DNA of 64,000 nt from Bacillota bacterium (GCA_023398375.1 JAEWSH010000042.1:310001-374000), one strand, 5' to 3'. Positions 7,856 through 17,825 are shown, counted from the first letter of the stretch. The notes: generated by a model from the letters alone, not told the origin. Numbers and translations: made by a program.

Positions 7856-10800
7856 ATTGACTAAAACAGTATTAAATCGACCAGTTGCGGCTATTGTCGT
7901 CGTGGTTGCATTGATATTATTCGGTTTTACTTCTTTATCTGGCCTTAAATTACAGCTGATACCGGATCTGAATCTGCCGATGATGGTAGTAACGACAGTT
8001 TATCCACAAGCAGGACCAGAAGAAGTAGAAAGATTAGTGACTGAAAAAATAGAGGATGCATGCGCAACGATATCAGGTCTGGATACAACCCAGTCAATTT
8101 CAAACGAAAATTATTCTTCGGTATGGTTTGAATTTGATTATGGAACAGATATGGACGAAGTGTATACAGATATGCAGGAAGCAATTGATAAAGTAAAATC
8201 AGAGCTTCCGGATGATGTAAAAGATCCGACGATCATGTCAATTGATATGAATGCGCAGGATTCCATGACACTATCGGTTGATTCAGAGGCAGATATCGAC
8301 TTATTAAATGAAGTAACAGAGAATATCGAACCAGAGCTTAAAAAAGTATCAGACGTCGCAGAACTGAAGGTTTCCGGCGGTGAAGAAAAATATATTTCTA
8401 TAGAATTGATTCCTGAATATGTAAATCAGTATGGGTTGGACATTTCTTCGGTAGCTACAGCGATTACCTCTGTAAACTTCACGATGACAGCTGGAAGTGC
8501 AGATTACGGAAATCAATCTCTCAATATGAATTCAGAGGTTAAATATGAGGAGATTCCTGATTTAAAACAAGTTCCGATTACGACGAACTCAGGAGAAATC
8601 ATACACTTATCGGACATTGCAAATATCCGCTATGCAACCAAAGCAGCAGAGAGTTACAGCAGATATAATGGAAATGATAATGTCAGTATCGGTATTTCAA
8701 AAAAACAAGCTTCCAGTGCGGTTTCCCTATCCAATAAAGTTACAAAAGTAGTAACACAGTTACAGGAAAAATATCCGGATTTAAATATGAAAGTAGTATA
8801 TGATAGCAGCGAATCTATTCTCAGCTCCATCAAATCTATTTCACAAACCTTGATATTGGGCGTTCTTCTGTCCATGTTTGTCCTATTCCTGTTCTTTGGG
8901 GATTTGAAAGCGAGTTTGATCGTAGGAAGTTCTATGCCAATTTCATTGTTGGTAACATTTATTATGATGAGCCTGATGGGATTTTCACTGAATACCGTAA
9001 CGATGGGAGCTCTGGTAATCGGTATCGGTATGATGGTAGATAATGCCGTTGTTGTTATCGAAATGTGTTTCCGGAAGAAAGATGAAGGGTTCGAATTTAA
9101 GGAAGCGGCATATGAAGGTACCAAGTTTGTAACGAATTCCGTTATTGCATCTACCATTACAACTGTGGTTGTATATTTACCACTTGCCAGGATGAAAGGT
9201 ATCTCTGGACAAATGTTCACACAACTGGGATATACGATTATATTTGCGCTTGTTGCATCATTAGTATCAGCCCTTACCTTGATTCCGTTATGCTTTTCCA
9301 GATATAAACCAATTGAAAAGAAAAATACGCCTGTTACAAGGTTTCTTGCTAAGGTATCTGAAAAATATGGCAAACTATTAAAGAAGGCATTACATAGAAA
9401 AAAAATAGTAGCGCTTATTGCAATCGTGTTATTTGCAATTTCAATTTTTATGGCGCAATTTGTAAAGACAGAATTGATGGCACAGACGGATGAAGGTCAG
9501 GTAGCGGTAGGCATCACTTTCAGGCCGGGTTTACAACTTGATCATATGAATGAGATTACTAAAAAAGTTGAATCATTTGTGGCAGAAAGTCCGGAAATAG
9601 AAGATTATAGCACTACAATTACAGAATCAAGTTCATCAGCAACGGTCAGTGCATACGTAAGTGATGACAGCAAATATAGTACCGCCGAGATTGTGGATAT
9701 GTGGAATCAGCAGTTTGTAGGATTTGACAGCAATTGCGACATTAAAGCCAGTTCAGCTTCTTCGTCAGGTATGTCTGCCATGAGCGGAGGGAATACGAAG
9801 GAAATTGACCTGCGCGGAACGGATCTGGATGATTTGAAAGCAGCTTCCAGACAAGTCGAAGAAGTGATGAAGAATGTAGATGGTGTGCTGAGTATTGATG
9901 TTTCTATGTCTCAGACGAGTTCTAAGGCACAAGTCGTTATCGATCCGATCAAGGCAAAAAGCAAAGGATTTACAGCACAGCAGCTAGCAGGATTGATCTA
10001 TACAAATATGTCAGGAAAAGATGTAACTGATGTGACGATTGATGATCGTGATTATACAATAACGGTTGAAAATCCAACAGACAGATATAAGAACATGAAC
10101 GATGTGAATGGAATGACATTTACCAATCCAAATGGAGTAAATGTTCCGTTAACTGAGATGGCTGAGATAGTATATACAGATACGCAGCAGACGATCAATA
10201 GAAAAGATGGTCAGTTTTTAGCAACAATTACGGCTACATTGACGGCTGACACCAAATATACAGGTGGAGATGCTATTCAGGAAGGTGTTACGAAACTCAC
10301 TTTTCCAGAAAGTGTTGAATTGGGAACCAATGCAATGGATGAAATGATGGCTGAAGAATTTACAGCTTTAGGAATAGCGATATTGACAGCTATCTTTTTG
10401 GTTTTCATGGTTATGGCGATTCAATTTGAATCAATTCGTTATTCCGGACTTGTTATGTTCTGTATTCCGTTTAGTTTGATTGGTTCGATTGCCTTATTAT
10501 TGATCTCAAATGCGAAGATCAGTATGACTTCCCTAATGGGATTCCTAATGTTAGTAGGTATTGTTGTTAATAATGGTATTTTGTACGTGGATGCCGCGAA
10601 TCAATACCGGAAAGAAATGTCTACGGAAGAAGCTTTGATATACACAGGAAAAACTCGATTAAGACCTATTTTAATGACAACATTGACAACCATATTATCT
10701 ATGATCCCAGCAGCAGTTGGATGGGGAGATAATGGTGAGGTCATGCAGGGTATGTCACTTGTTATTATTGGTGGATTAACGGCTTCCACAATCTTGACAT

Positions 10801-10949
10801 TGATATTGTTGCCGACGTTCTATATGATAATTCATAAGCATAGCAAAGAGAAAAAATTACGCAAGCAATTAATTGCTGAAGGCAAAATAGAAGCAAAACC
10901 TAAAGGTAAGCGTATTAAAAAATCCAGTAAAGGTTTTAAAACAAAATAA
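7848..10949 (+). CDS. RND family efflux pump (AcrB/SwrC-type)
   Basis: This 1033-residue inner-membrane proton-driven exporter has the RND layout. TM1 is at about 12-31, followed by a large extracytoplasmic loop, TM2-6 (about 330-480), TM7 (about 518-537), a second large loop, and TM8-12 (about 840-1000). The TM4 proton-relay stretch reads GMMVDNAVVVIEM: one Asp is kept, and Asn stands where AcrB has its second Asp. The ATG at 7848 has GAGGAG at 7 bases and overlaps the adaptor stop, implying translational coupling. No outer-membrane channel gene is present, as expected for a single-membrane cell. Substrates cannot be predicted; SwrC exports lipopeptides in Bacillus. Confidence 0.93.
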   Translation: MSKLTKTVLNRPVAAIVVVVALILFGFTSLSGLKLQLIPDLNLPMMVVTTVYPQAGPEEVERLVTEKIEDACATISGLDTTQSISNENYSSVWFEFDYGTDMDEVYTDMQEAIDKVKSELPDDVKDPTIMSIDMNAQDSMTLSVDSEADIDLLNEVTENIEPELKKVSDVAELKVSGGEEKYISIELIPEYVNQYGLDISSVATAITSVNFTMTAGSADYGNQSLNMNSEVKYEEIPDLKQVPITTNSGEIIHLSDIANIRYATKAAESYSRYNGNDNVSIGISKKQASSAVSLSNKVTKVVTQLQEKYPDLNMKVVYDSSESILSSIKSISQTLILGVLLSMFVLFLFFGDLKASLIVGSSMPISLLVTFIMMSLMGFSLNTVTMGALVIGIGMMVDNAVVVIEMCFRKKDEGFEFKEAAYEGTKFVTNSVIASTITTVVVYLPLARMKGISGQMFTQLGYTIIFALVASLVSALTLIPLCFSRYKPIEKKNTPVTRFLAKVSEKYGKLLKKALHRKKIVALIAIVLFAISIFMAQFVKTELMAQTDEGQVAVGITFRPGLQLDHMNEITKKVESFVAESPEIEDYSTTITESSSSATVSAYVSDDSKYSTAEIVDMWNQQFVGFDSNCDIKASSASSSGMSAMSGGNTKEIDLRGTDLDDLKAASRQVEEVMKNVDGVLSIDVSMSQTSSKAQVVIDPIKAKSKGFTAQQLAGLIYTNMSGKDVTDVTIDDRDYTITVENPTDRYKNMNDVNGMTFTNPNGVNVPLTEMAEIVYTDTQQTINRKDGQFLATITATLTADTKYTGGDAIQEGVTKLTFPESVELGTNAMDEMMAEEFTALGIAILTAIFLVFMVMAIQFESIRYSGLVMFCIPFSLIGSIALLLISNAKISMTSLMGFLMLVGIVVNNGILYVDAANQYRKEMSTEEALIYTGKTRLRPILMTTLTTILSMIPAAVGWGDNGEVMQGMSLVIIGGLTASTILTLILLPTFYMIIHKHSKEKKLRKQLIAEGKIEAKPKGKRIKKSSKGFKTK

Positions 10950-10967
10950 TAGTTTTTATTGATGGAA

Positions 10968-11006
10968 ATGCATCCAAATATGTCTTGTATATTTGGATGT
11001 ATTTTT
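10968..11006 (+). terminator. Terminator of the RND operon
   Basis: ATGCATCCAAATAT pairs with ATATTTGGATGTAT (one wobble), followed by TTTT. It lies 19 bases after the pump stop. Confidence 0.85.
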
Positions 11007-11039
11007 AATATTTATTATCAAGGTAAAATCCACCATTTT

Positions 11040-11079
11040 TTGACAATATGATACAGAACCGTGTTAAATGACACTGTTC
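11040..11079 (+). promoter_or_regulatory. Promoter candidate with overlapping palindrome upstream of cheY
   Basis: TTGACA (11040-11045), 18 bases, then TTAAAT (11064-11069). An inverted repeat GAACCGTGT...ACACTGTTC (11056-11079; 8 of 9 pairs) covers the -10 region, a typical place for a repressor. A ~100-base AT-rich leader separates it from cheY. No sigma-D/FliA consensus was found here. Confidence 0.4.
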
Positions 11080-11180
11080 CGTAATAATGATTTATTATAT
11101 CCTAATAATTAATATATAGTTCTTTTTGACTAGTTTTTATGACTCATAAAATTGAAATAACGATATAGGAGAGAAAGTGT

Positions 11181-11537
11181 ATGAAGAAAGTGCTTGTGGT
11201 AGATGATACGGTATTTATGAGAATGACATTAAATAATTTCCTGAGTCATAACGGTTATGATGTGGTTGGGGAAGCAGTGAATGGTCTGGAAGCTATTGAA
11301 AAATTTAAAGAATTAAAGCCAGATGTAGTTACTATGGATATTACGATGCCTGTACTAACAGGATTAGAGGCATTAAAAGAGATCATAGAATATGACCCAA
11401 AAGCGAAAGTAGTTATGATTACTGCAATGGGGCAGGAAGAAATGGTAAAAAAATCAATCATGCTCGGAGCTAAGTCTTTTATTGTAAAACCATTCAAGGA
11501 AGAACAAATTGTAAGTGTACTAAATAAATTGGCATAG
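11181..11537 (+). CDS. cheY: Chemotaxis response regulator CheY
   Basis: This stand-alone 118-residue receiver domain, phosphorylated by CheA, binds FliM at the flagellar switch. Visible residues are the acidic pair Asp8-Asp9, the phospho-acceptor Asp53 in TMDITMP, the switch Thr in VMITAMG and Lys in FIVKPF. It is the first gene of the chemotaxis operon, which ends with cheB. GGAGAG lies ahead of the ATG. The gap to cheA is 23 bases. Confidence 0.95.
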   Translation: MKKVLVVDDTVFMRMTLNNFLSHNGYDVVGEAVNGLEAIEKFKELKPDVVTMDITMPVLTGLEALKEIIEYDPKAKVVMITAMGQEEMVKKSIMLGAKSFIVKPFKEEQIVSVLNKLA

Positions 11538-11560
11538 AGAGTTCAAAGGAGGGAAACTGT

Positions 11561-13543
11561 GTGTCAGAAAAATATGCAAATGAATCTATGTTGGACATAT
11601 TTATTTTTGAGATATCACAATTAATTGAACAGCTTGAACAATTAATTTTGTCGAATGAAGAAGAATGTTGTTATTCTCCATGTTCTTTAAATGAGATATT
11701 CAGAATCATGCATACAATCAAGGGATCTTCTGCAATGATGATGTTTCATAACATATCATCATTGGCACATGCAATGGAGGATCTTTTTTTTTACTTGCGT
11801 GAAAAAAAACCTGAACATGTTGATTATAATGTTTTATCTGATCTGATTTTAGAATGTATTGATTTTATAAAGGTTGAGATAGAAAAGATAAAAAATGGAG
11901 ATCAGGCTGATGGGGTATATACGGAGCTGATTGAAAGAATTCAATGCTTTTTAACTATTATAAAAGAAGGTGGAATGACGCAAGAATTCAATAACTTTAA
12001 AATAGTCCTTTTCTTTGAAGAGGGGTGTGAAATGGAAAATCTGCGTGCCTTTTCCATCATACATAATCTAGGAGATCTAATAAAAGAAGTATCATTTTAT
12101 CCGGAAGATATCGACCAGGGGGAAAAAAGCATTGAAGTCCTGAGAAAGGATGGATTTACGATCTATCTGAGAACAGATACATCTTATGAACAGGTTTACG
12201 ATTTCTTTCTCCAAACAGAATTTATTCAGAAATTTGAAGTTACAAAGTTAAGTGAAGGGGAAGGGCAAAATCAATTAATCACTGATAAAGAGGAAACCCC
12301 TGAAGCTAATATTTCCCAAAAAACAAATCGGGAAGAGCAAATAATCGTAAATAAAGAAGAACAGAGTACAGTGACTCAACAGAGCATTATCAGTGTAGGT
12401 GTAGGGAAACTGGATAAGTTAATGGATCTGATGGGAGAATTGGTGATAGCGGAAGCTATGGTAATCCAAAATTCAGATTTAAGGGATCTGGTATTAGATA
12501 ATTTCAATAAAGCTGCCCAACAGTTAACAAAGATTACTGATGAAATGCAGGATATCATTATGTCGGTTCGGATGGTACCACTATCAGTAACATTTCATAA
12601 AATGCATCGCCTGGTCAGGGATATGTCAAAAAAATTAGGAAAAGAAATTAATTTAGAAATCATAGGAGAGGAGACAGAAGTTGATAAGAACATCATAGAA
12701 CATATTTCCGATCCTTTGATGCACCTTGTCAGAAATGCGATCGATCACGGTCTGGAATGTCCTGACGAAAGGGCGGCAAAGGGAAAAAACAGAACTGGAA
12801 ATTTAACTTTAGAGGCAAAGAATGCAGGCGGAGATGTGCTGATCGTGATCAAAGATGATGGGAAGGGATTGAATAAGTCAAACATTCTGCAAAAGGCAAA
12901 AGAAAATCGAATATTACATAAACCGGAAGAAGAAATGCTTGATAAAGAAATATTTAATCTGATATTTTTGCCTGGGTTTTCAACAAATTCAAATGTTACT
13001 GAATTTTCCGGGCGTGGTGTTGGAATGGATGTAGTAACAAAAAATATAGAAACGGTAGGTGGAACAGTCACTTTGGATAGCGTGGAAGATAGTGGAACCA
13101 CCATAACATTAAAAATACCTCTGACGCTGGCAATTATAGATGGAATGAATATTAAGGTGGGAAATTCTCATTTTACGATACCGACAATTTTGGTCAAAGA
13201 ATTTTTTAGGGTAAAACAAGGAGATATCATAACAGATCCAGATAATAATGAGATGATCATGGTCCGGGGTCTATGCTATCCACTGATAAGATTATATGAG
13301 TATTATAAAGTTAAAAATGCAAGAATCGACTTTGAGGAAGGAATCATCATAATGGTAGAGCATGATGATAATATGATTTGTATTTTTGCAGATGAATTAT
13401 TGGGACAACAGCAGGTTGTTGTAAAATCTTTGCCTGATTATATCCGGAAATTTAAGAAAATCAAGGGACTTACCGGATGTACACTTTTAGGAGACGGAAA
13501 TATAAGTCTCATACTGGATATAGCGGATCTTGTTTCAAATTAA
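11561..13543 (+). CDS. cheA: Chemotaxis histidine kinase CheA
   Basis: This 660-residue cytoplasmic kinase couples receptors to CheY and CheB. Domains in order: an Hpt domain with His51 in MHTIKGSS; a response-regulator-binding region (about 145-225); a linker; the dimerization region starting SVGVGKLDKLMDLMGELV (about 272); the HATPase domain (LVRNAIDHGLE N-box, then DDGKGL and GRGVGMDV G-boxes); and a C-terminal CheW-like domain (about 520-655). The start is GTG 11561, 7 bases after AAAGGAGGG. Length and order are standard. Confidence 0.96.
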   Translation: MSEKYANESMLDIFIFEISQLIEQLEQLILSNEEECCYSPCSLNEIFRIMHTIKGSSAMMMFHNISSLAHAMEDLFFYLREKKPEHVDYNVLSDLILECIDFIKVEIEKIKNGDQADGVYTELIERIQCFLTIIKEGGMTQEFNNFKIVLFFEEGCEMENLRAFSIIHNLGDLIKEVSFYPEDIDQGEKSIEVLRKDGFTIYLRTDTSYEQVYDFFLQTEFIQKFEVTKLSEGEGQNQLITDKEETPEANISQKTNREEQIIVNKEEQSTVTQQSIISVGVGKLDKLMDLMGELVIAEAMVIQNSDLRDLVLDNFNKAAQQLTKITDEMQDIIMSVRMVPLSVTFHKMHRLVRDMSKKLGKEINLEIIGEETEVDKNIIEHISDPLMHLVRNAIDHGLECPDERAAKGKNRTGNLTLEAKNAGGDVLIVIKDDGKGLNKSNILQKAKENRILHKPEEEMLDKEIFNLIFLPGFSTNSNVTEFSGRGVGMDVVTKNIETVGGTVTLDSVEDSGTTITLKIPLTLAIIDGMNIKVGNSHFTIPTILVKEFFRVKQGDIITDPDNNEMIMVRGLCYPLIRLYEYYKVKNARIDFEEGIIIMVEHDDNMICIFADELLGQQQVVVKSLPDYIRKFKKIKGLTGCTLLGDGNISLILDIADLVSN

Positions 13544-13589
13544 GAAATGATGATGGATTAAGATTAAAAGGAAGAAAGGTGATGGGTGA

Positions 13590-14081
13590 ATGTCGAACGA
13601 GATGGAAGAGCTGGTGGAAATGGAGGAAGACACACAGAAAGGCAGATTTCTAACATTTGCTTTAGGGAAAGAAACATATGGGATTGAGATTACATATGTT
13701 ACAGAAATCATCGGTATACAGGAAATTACTGAATTACCCGAGCTGCCGGAATACATTAAGGGAATTATTAATTTAAGAGGTAAAATCATTCCTGTAATGG
13801 ATGTCAGATTAAGATTCAGAAAGGAATTCAGGGAATATAATGATAGGACATGCATTATCGTTGTTGATATTAAGGAGGTAGCAATTGGCCTGATCGTTGA
13901 CAGTGTAGCTGAAGTTTTGACGATATTGGAACAGGATATTGCGCCACCGCCTCAATTAAGTGGAAAGAGTAATAAGTATATAAAGAATATAGGAAAAGCA
14001 GGAAATGATGTAAAAATGCTACTGGATTGTGAAATGCTACTTGCAGATAATGAATTGGAAGACTTAATTGAAGTACAGTAA
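13590..14081 (+). CDS. cheW: Chemotaxis coupling protein CheW
   Basis: This 163-residue single CheW domain bridges chemoreceptors and CheA. Typical stretches are FALGKETYGIEITYVTEI, then LPEYIKGIINLRGKIIPVMD and IVVDIKEVAIGLIVDSV. A short acidic N-terminus precedes the domain. The ATG at 13590 follows AAAGGTGA at 7 bases. It lies between cheA and a chemoreceptor gene, 20 bases before the latter. Confidence 0.94.
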   Translation: MSNEMEELVEMEEDTQKGRFLTFALGKETYGIEITYVTEIIGIQEITELPELPEYIKGIINLRGKIIPVMDVRLRFRKEFREYNDRTCIIVVDIKEVAIGLIVDSVAEVLTILEQDIAPPPQLSGKSNKYIKNIGKAGNDVKMLLDCEMLLADNELEDLIEVQ

Positions 14082-14101
14082 GAAAAGGGAGAATAGAGAA
14101 T

Positions 14102-15952
14102 ATGAGATGGTATAAAAATTTAAAGATTTCTTTAAAACTAATAATTGGGTTTATATTCGTTGCACTTATTTCAGCATTGGTTGGTATTGTAGCAATCGTC
14201 AATATTCAAAAGATGGATGTGCTTAATTTGGATATGTATAACCGTCATACATCTACGATGGATGACATGGCAATTATAATGGCAAATTACCAACAGGAGC
14301 GTGCAATACTCAGGGATATGATCATACTTGAGGACAAGACAAAACGTCAGGAAAAAATGAATCTGATGGGCGAGCTGGATCATGAAACAGATGAAAGCCT
14401 AACAACATTTGAGGCAGGAATGCGAGAGGAAGAGGTGAAAAAAGAATTTGTTATTCTGAAAAATGCAATTTTAGAGTTTCGTACCTATAGAGACGGCGTG
14501 ATCGCACTTACAGAGGATGGACAATCCGAAAAGGCTACAACAAGTTTATACAAGGATGGAATCGCAGTCAATGAAGCAGTAGAATCCTCCAGTGATGCAC
14601 TTCTGGATTTGAAGGTAAAGTTATCGGGAGAGAGTGCACAGGATAATACAGAGTCAGCAAACATTGCAAAGACGACTATGATCGTGATTATAACGATCGG
14701 TATTATTATTTCGCTGATACTAGGTATCGTGATTTCAAGAATGATAAGCAAACCTGTCAATGAGATGGTAGAAGCAGCAGAAAAGCTTGCCAATGGAAGT
14801 GTGGATGTTGATATAACATCGAATACCCGAGATGAAATCGGGGATTTGGCAAAATCATTTGGCAAAATGATCGCCAATATACGTTCCCAGGCAGTTGTAG
14901 TAGAAAGAATTGCGGCAGGAGATTTGACTGTTGAAGTAAATGTTCGGTCGGAAGAAGATTTGTTAAATAAAAAATTAGCACAGATGGTCGCAAAAAACAA
15001 TGAAGTCTTAAATAATATAGCTGCGGCATCCGAACAGGTCGCAGCAGGTTCCAGACAGGTTTCTGATTCCAGTATTGCATTATCTCAAGGAGCAACTGAA
15101 CAGGCAAGTTCTATTGAACAGTTAACCGCTTCATTAGAAGAAATATCTTCACAGACTAAATTAAATGCAGAGAATGCAAATCAGGCAAATGATCTGGCTG
15201 AAGTTGCAAAGTCCAATGCTTTAAAAGGTAATTCACAGATGAAAGAGATGCAGAGAGCAATGGAAGAAATCAACGAATCCTCCTCGAACATATCAAAAAT
15301 CATTAAAGTAATTGATGAAATTGCTTTCCAGACTAATATATTAGCTTTGAATGCAGCAGTAGAAGCAGCAAGAGCAGGACAGCATGGAAAAGGTTTTGCA
15401 GTTGTTGCGGAGGAGGTAAGGAATCTGGCTGCGAGATCTGCGAATGCTGCAAAAGAAACAACAGATATGATAAGCGGTTCTATTATGAAAGTGCAAGCAG
15501 GAACAAAGATTGCGGATGAAACGGCCGAGGCACTGAATAAGATTGTAGAAGATGTTGCAAAGGCAGCAAATCTTGTTGGAGAGATAGCACTTGCTTCCAG
15601 TGAGCAAGCTACAGGCATAGCGCAGATCAATCAGGGAATTATGCAGGTCTCACAAGTAGTTCAGACGAATTCCGCAACTTCTGAAGAAAGTGCAGCAGCG
15701 AGTGAAGAATTATCAAGTCAGGCAGAACTTCTGAAGGAATCTGTAAGTAAATATAATTTAAAAAGAGTAAGACAATCATTCAATAAATTCGACGAAGTAA
15801 ATCCAGAAGTGATGAAGATGCTTGAAACCATGTCCCTAAAGAGCAGAGACACAGACATGCTGGATACCTTAAATCACAAGGAAGCAGTAAATCAAACAAG
15901 AGAAGCAAAAGAAAAAATTGTATTAAGTGATTATGAATTTGGAAAATATTAA
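14102..15952 (+). CDS. Methyl-accepting chemotaxis protein (four-helix-bundle sensor)
   Basis: This 616-residue transmembrane chemoreceptor has TM1 at about 13-33, an extracytoplasmic helical domain of the four-helix-bundle type (about 35-188), TM2 at about 192-212, HAMP (about 213-265) and a cytoplasmic signalling hairpin. The highly conserved tip EIAFQTNILALNAAVEAARA lies at about 406-425 and contacts CheA and CheW. No CheR-tethering pentapeptide is present at the C-terminus. SD AAAGGGAG. Being inside the che operon, it is probably the main receptor; its ligand is unknown. Confidence 0.95.
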   Translation: MRWYKNLKISLKLIIGFIFVALISALVGIVAIVNIQKMDVLNLDMYNRHTSTMDDMAIIMANYQQERAILRDMIILEDKTKRQEKMNLMGELDHETDESLTTFEAGMREEEVKKEFVILKNAILEFRTYRDGVIALTEDGQSEKATTSLYKDGIAVNEAVESSSDALLDLKVKLSGESAQDNTESANIAKTTMIVIITIGIIISLILGIVISRMISKPVNEMVEAAEKLANGSVDVDITSNTRDEIGDLAKSFGKMIANIRSQAVVVERIAAGDLTVEVNVRSEEDLLNKKLAQMVAKNNEVLNNIAAASEQVAAGSRQVSDSSIALSQGATEQASSIEQLTASLEEISSQTKLNAENANQANDLAEVAKSNALKGNSQMKEMQRAMEEINESSSNISKIIKVIDEIAFQTNILALNAAVEAARAGQHGKGFAVVAEEVRNLAARSANAAKETTDMISGSIMKVQAGTKIADETAEALNKIVEDVAKAANLVGEIALASSEQATGIAQINQGIMQVSQVVQTNSATSEESAAASEELSSQAELLKESVSKYNLKRVRQSFNKFDEVNPEVMKMLETMSLKSRDTDMLDTLNHKEAVNQTREAKEKIVLSDYEFGKY

Positions 15953-15978
15953 TGTAACTTCCTGCAAAGAGAATTTAG

Positions 15979-16803
15979 GTGAAATTTGTGTATACAATTA
16001 CTAAATCTGAATTTAATAAATTGACAAAATATATTAAAAAATATTATGGTATTCATATAAAAGAAGAGAAGCTGTCACTTGTCACAGGCAGATTAAGCAA
16101 CGAACTCATAAAATATAAGATCGATAATTTTTCAGACTATTATTCTTATGTTATTTCTGATGTGACGGGGGAGGCAGCACGAGAACTAATTAATAAAATA
16201 ACTACAAATCATACTTATTTTATGCGGGAATCAGATCATTTTGATTATTTCAGACAAATCATACTTCCTTATCTTCGTAAGACTGTCAAAGAGAAAGATC
16301 TGAGAATCTGGAGTGCTGGCTGCTCAACAGGTGAAGAGGCATATACACTTGCCATGATCCTAGATGAAAATTTGGGTGAAGAAAAAGTTTTATGGGATTC
16401 AAAAGTTCTTGCAACTGATATATGCAGCGAAGCTTTAAAAAAAGCAGCAGAAGGAATCTACGGCAATGAAGAAATCAAGATACTTCCTGTCTTATGGAGA
16501 CAACATTACTTTGAAAGATATGATAACCAAAACGTTATCATTTGCCCAAAATTAAAAAAAGAAATCATTTTTAGAAAATTGAACTTTATGGATCGTAGTT
16601 TTCCTTTTAAGAAAAAATTCCATGTTATTTTTTGCAGAAATGTTATGATATATTTTGATAATAATACAAAATGTGAACTTGTAAATAAATTTTATGATCA
16701 GCTTGAGGATGGCGGATATCTTTTTATTGGACATTCAGAGGCGCTGAATAGAGAGAAAACCAAATTTAAATATATTATGCCAGCGATATATAGAAAGGAA
16801 TGA
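15979..16803 (+). CDS. cheR: Chemotaxis protein methyltransferase CheR
   Basis: This SAM-dependent methyltransferase adds methyl groups to receptor glutamates for adaptation. A small helical N-terminal domain (about 1-80; TNHTYFMRESDHF is the family signature) precedes the methyltransferase fold with the SAM loop WSAGCSTGEEAYTLAM, then FCRNVMIYFD. It has 274 residues from GTG 15979; GTG 15988 with AGGTG at 6 bases is an equally good start. Its stop overlaps the cheB start (ATGA), indicating coupling with its opposing esterase. Confidence 0.94.
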   Translation: MKFVYTITKSEFNKLTKYIKKYYGIHIKEEKLSLVTGRLSNELIKYKIDNFSDYYSYVISDVTGEAARELINKITTNHTYFMRESDHFDYFRQIILPYLRKTVKEKDLRIWSAGCSTGEEAYTLAMILDENLGEEKVLWDSKVLATDICSEALKKAAEGIYGNEEIKILPVLWRQHYFERYDNQNVIICPKLKKEIIFRKLNFMDRSFPFKKKFHVIFCRNVMIYFDNNTKCELVNKFYDQLEDGGYLFIGHSEALNREKTKFKYIMPAIYRKE

Positions 16804-17825
16804 TGTATATAAGAAGGATTAAAGTTCTTATCGTAGATGACAGTGCTGTATTCAGAGAAGTGATTGCAAAAGGAATCTCCTCTGATTTTAACATCCAGGT
16901 AGTATCAACGGCAGCAGATCCTTATGAAGCGGGTGAAAAAATAGTTGCGTATCAGCCCGATGTTATGACTTGTGATGTCGAAATGCCTAAGATGAACGGT
17001 ATTGAATTTATAAGACAGCTTATGCCACAACATCCATTGCCTGTAGTAGTTGTGAGTTCTGTGAGCAGTGCTGTATTTGATGCGATGAATGCCGGTGCAG
17101 TTGATTTCGTGACAAAACCGGATGTACAGTCTGTAAAATGCGTGGAAAATTTCCTGTATGAATTGATCGTAAAAATCAAGATAGCTTCCACTGCGAATGT
17201 AGCTCATTGGAAAGGTATGGTAAATACTGGGAATATTTTACCTGAGAAGTGTGATGATTACAGCAAAATCGTAGCAATTGGTGCATCGACAGGAGGGACT
17301 GAAGCAATATTTAGTATCTTAAAATTATTTCCAAAAAGCGTTCCAGGTATTATAATTGTACAACATATACCACCTGTTTTTTCGCAGATGTTCGCAGAAC
17401 GCTTGAACGGTGCTACACAATTACAGGTGAAGGAAGCAAGCACGGGTGATTATATGGAACCTGGTAAAGTTATTATCGCTCCCGGTAATAAACATATAAA
17501 AATAAGAAAAGTGGTAAACAGGTATAAAGTAGAATGCTTTCAGGGAGATAAAGTGAACGGACATTGTCCTTCTGTTGATGTATTATTTGAATCAGTGGCG
17601 AAAGAAGCGGCAAAAGATGCAATCGGAGTCATTCTTACCGGTATGGGATACGATGGAGCAAAAGGTCTATTGGCAATGAGAAGAAAGGGAGCGAGAACAA
17701 TAGGACAGGATGAAGGTTCCAGTGTTGTGTATGGAATGCCTAAAGTAGCATATGATATCGGAGGTGTAGAAAGACAGATCTCACTTAATATGATACCGCA
17801 GGCTATCTTTTCAATGTTAAGGTGA
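16803..17825 (+). CDS. cheB: Chemotaxis glutamate methylesterase CheB
   Basis: This 340-residue response regulator/methylesterase (and glutamine deamidase) removes receptor methyl groups. The receiver domain (about 5-125) has Asp12-Asp13 and phospho-acceptor Asp58 (TCDVEMP). After a linker, the esterase domain has catalytic Ser in AIGASTGGTEA (about 162), His in VQHIPP (about 187) and Asp in LTGMGYDGAKG (about 284). ATG 16803 is 4 bases from AAGG; ATG 16800 is the alternative and overlaps the cheR stop. Neither cheC nor cheD is seen near, so adaptation here relies on CheR/CheB unless those lie elsewhere. Confidence 0.95.
   Translation: MYIRRIKVLIVDDSAVFREVIAKGISSDFNIQVVSTAADPYEAGEKIVAYQPDVMTCDVEMPKMNGIEFIRQLMPQHPLPVVVVSSVSSAVFDAMNAGAVDFVTKPDVQSVKCVENFLYELIVKIKIASTANVAHWKGMVNTGNILPEKCDDYSKIVAIGASTGGTEAIFSILKLFPKSVPGIIIVQHIPPVFSQMFAERLNGATQLQVKEASTGDYMEPGKVIIAPGNKHIKIRKVVNRYKVECFQGDKVNGHCPSVDVLFESVAKEAAKDAIGVILTGMGYDGAKGLLAMRRKGARTIGQDEGSSVVYGMPKVAYDIGGVERQISLNMIPQAIFSMLR

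Noticed and set aside
8654..9373. 239-codon open frame on the minus strand inside the RND pump gene
   Set aside because: It is fully antisense to a well-conserved RND gene, has no ribosome binding site and no recognisable motif; it is a codon-bias shadow.
11140..11170. Sigma-D/FliA promoter ahead of cheY
   Set aside because: ACGATAT resembles the -10 part, but no TAAA element lies at the required spacing.
14485..15630. Long minus-strand frames inside the chemoreceptor gene
   Set aside because: They arise from the repetitive Ala/Glu-rich coding sequence of the receptor; no SD and low-complexity translations.
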